Assembly (NCBI RefSeq): GCF_000383875.1
Contig: NZ_KB912914.1
Span: 83,363 to 147,362 of the forward strand
From: Caldibacillus debilis DSM 16016
Lineage (GTDB): Bacteria; Bacillota; Bacilli; Bacillales; Caldibacillaceae
Length of the DNA: 64,000 bases
Reading direction: 5' to 3'
The notes beneath the pieces are model-generated. The model was not told where the DNA came from and searched no databases. It worked only from the letters and a program-made list of their open reading frames with translations. Both the position numbers and the translations under genes were made by a program. Below, one piece after another: positions 62,795 to 64,000 of this stretch. Numbering within the stretch: position 1 is the stretch's first letter; each line of letters begins with the position of its first letter.

Positions 62795-64000
62795 TCATTC
62801 CATCATGAATTTGCGGATGCGGATCAAGCGGTAAATCGTTTGCAGATGGGTAAGCACGGCCAGGATGGCCAGTGCCGGCCCGATGAGATTGAAAAGGCCG
62901 CCGAGGAACACGAGGAAAAGCCTGCCGTCCCGGTTCATCGGGATGTAGTGGAAAAAGCCGTCATATTCCTCGGAAATATATTGTTTTCCCGTCAGGGCAT
63001 GGAATTTTTCTTTCACCAGCATCGACATCGGCAGACCGGTGAGGGCCAAAGCGGAGATGGCCAAGGCATAGGGGCTGGAGGCTTCCGCAAACCAGGCGAC
63101 GGCCATGCCCGCGATGATCAAGAAATCGGCATACCGGTCCAAGATGGAGTCGAAAAGCCCGCCGTAATTGCTCTTTTGAAATTTCAGCCGGGCGATTTCC
63201 CCGTCGACCCCGTCGACGATGGAAGAGATTTGCGCCAACAAACCGCCGGCGATCGGGCTTCCGAACGCAAAGGAAAGGGAAGAGCCGAGAGAAATGAGAA
63301 AGGAAAGGGCGGTAACCTGATTCGGGGTGATTCGGGTATAGGCCAGTTTTTTCGTCAGACGCAGGGAAAATTTCCGGTTGATGGTCCGGGAAATGAAGCC
63401 GTCCTTTGCGGGAATGAGCCCCGAAAGCAGCATCTTTTCCGCTTCCTTGAAACTCGGCGGATCATCCACGTCGATCCAGCGGCCGGAAACGAAGAACAGC
63501 TTCACTTTCCTTTCCCCGCAAAGGATGTTCACTCCGTCCGAGAGGGTGTGCTTCCCTGCGTTGATGGCTTCGGACAGGGCCCCCAACAGGGATTCGGAAC
63601 CGACAAAGAGGCCGCAGTCGACCGCCTGAAATTCCTTTAATTGTTTTCCGAGCTCCAGGGCCCGGCCGCCTTCGGCGCGCACTTTCGTGCATTCTTCCAA
63701 ATCGAAGACGTCATTCAGGCGGTTGTCCGCGGCGAGCAGGATTTCCCCTTCCTCCAATCGGTCCGCTTCCCGGATGAATTCCTTCACCAATTCCTCTTGG
63801 AAAAGGTGATCGGCCATCAACAAGAGAAACCGTTCCCCGGGGCGGCACAATTGGCGGAAGGCATGGACGGACACCCCGTTACCCTGCTCCCAATCGGCGT
63901 TATAAACGTAAGTGACCGAAACGCCCAACTGCGATCCGTCGCCCAAATATTCCTTGATTTCCTTGTCATATTTTCCGGTGATGATGACAAATTCCCGGAT
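62795..64000 (-). CDS. Bifunctional nucleotidyltransferase / CDP-alcohol phosphatidyltransferase, partial (5' end outside window)
   Basis: 401 residues are visible, open to the window edge. The first part (about visible residues 1-200) is the C-terminal bulk of a sugar-phosphate-type nucleotidyltransferase: EYLGDGSQLGVSVTYVYN, FLLLMADHLF, HTLSDGVNIL and GRWIDVDDPPSFKEAEKML. The second part (about 205-401) is a membrane CDP-alcohol phosphatidyltransferase with several hydrophobic segments and the complete motif D-G-V-D-G-E-I-A-R...G-x3-D-x3-D (DGVDGEIARLK, then GGLFDSILDRYAD). This order matches the inositol-1-phosphate cytidylyltransferase/di-myo-inositol-phosphate-phosphate synthase fusion of hyperthermophiles. 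Substrate identity is inferred; other polar head groups are possible. The gene stands where B. subtilis has yloV-yloU. Confidence 0.8.
   Translation of the reverse strand: MREFVIITGKYDKEIKEYLGDGSQLGVSVTYVYNADWEQGNGVSVHAFRQLCRPGERFLLLMADHLFQEELVKEFIREADRLEEGEILLAADNRLNDVFDLEECTKVRAEGGRALELGKQLKEFQAVDCGLFVGSESLLGALSEAINAGKHTLSDGVNILCGERKVKLFFVSGRWIDVDDPPSFKEAEKMLLSGLIPAKDGFISRTINRKFSLRLTKKLAYTRITPNQVTALSFLISLGSSLSFAFGSPIAGGLLAQISSIVDGVDGEIARLKFQKSNYGGLFDSILDRYADFLIIAGMAVAWFAEASSPYALAISALALTGLPMSMLVKEKFHALTGKQYISEEYDGFFHYIPMNRDGRLFLVFLGGLFNLIGPALAILAVLTHLQTIYRLIRIRKFMME

Overview
The window is a stretch of chromosome from a moderately GC-rich, probably thermophilic member of the Bacillaceae (Caldibacillus/Geobacillus-like; the genus is inferred). 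The evidence is near-complete gene-order agreement with Bacillus subtilis, from sdaAB-sdaAA-recG-fapR through to sigD, strong GGAGG-type ribosome binding sites, and typical Bacillus proteins (CodY, FapR, CheC/CheD, FliY, SwrD, HslVU with CodY). Every intact gene lies on the minus strand, so transcription runs from high to low coordinates. No tRNA, rRNA, CRISPR array, insertion sequence or prophage was seen.

Right to left. (a) 62.4-64.0 kb: a 5'-truncated fusion of a sugar/inositol-phosphate cytidylyltransferase and a CDP-alcohol phosphatidyltransferase, resembling the two-domain enzymes that make di-myo-inositol phosphate. (b) 61.3-62.4 kb: a decayed pair, an MFS transporter (minus) and a winged-helix regulator (plus), both carrying disabling mutations. 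(c) 53.3-60.7 kb: L-serine dehydratase (sdaAB-sdaAA), recG, and the FapR-controlled fatty acid and phospholipid operon fapR-plsX-fabD-fabG-acpP with a clear FapR operator. (d) 47.6-53.0 kb: rnc-smc-ftsY. (e) 41.8-47.1 kb: ylxM-ffh, rpsP-khpA, ylqD-rimM-trmD, rplS (with an L19-type leader), lepB and rbgA, a translation and secretion cluster cut into several transcription units by terminators and promoters. (f) 31.8-40.6 kb: rnhB, the FliK-like/FlhB-like pair ylqG-ylqH, sucCD (with a probable CcpA site), dprA and topA. (g) 27.8-31.5 kb: xerC-hslV-hslU-codY. (h) 0-27.4 kb: the large flagellar and chemotaxis (fla/che) operon from flgB to sigD and one gene beyond.

The fla/che operon holds, in order, the rod, MS ring and switch, the export ATPase, hook genes, C-ring, export gate, FlhF/FlhG and chemotaxis proteins. 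It ends with the sigma factor that drives late flagellar genes. CodY is encoded immediately upstream, and three CodY-box-like sequences sit between its terminator and the flgB promoter, so nutrient sensing probably controls motility directly. The window is mostly conserved core genome. The unusual points are a CTG start codon for hslU, absence of trmFO from its usual place beside topA, several long GC-rich gene-free spacers, a sigma-D-like promoter before rnc-smc-ftsY, a 66-bp-period direct repeat after ftsY, and the synteny break with the cytidylyltransferase/phosphatidyltransferase fusion at the right edge.
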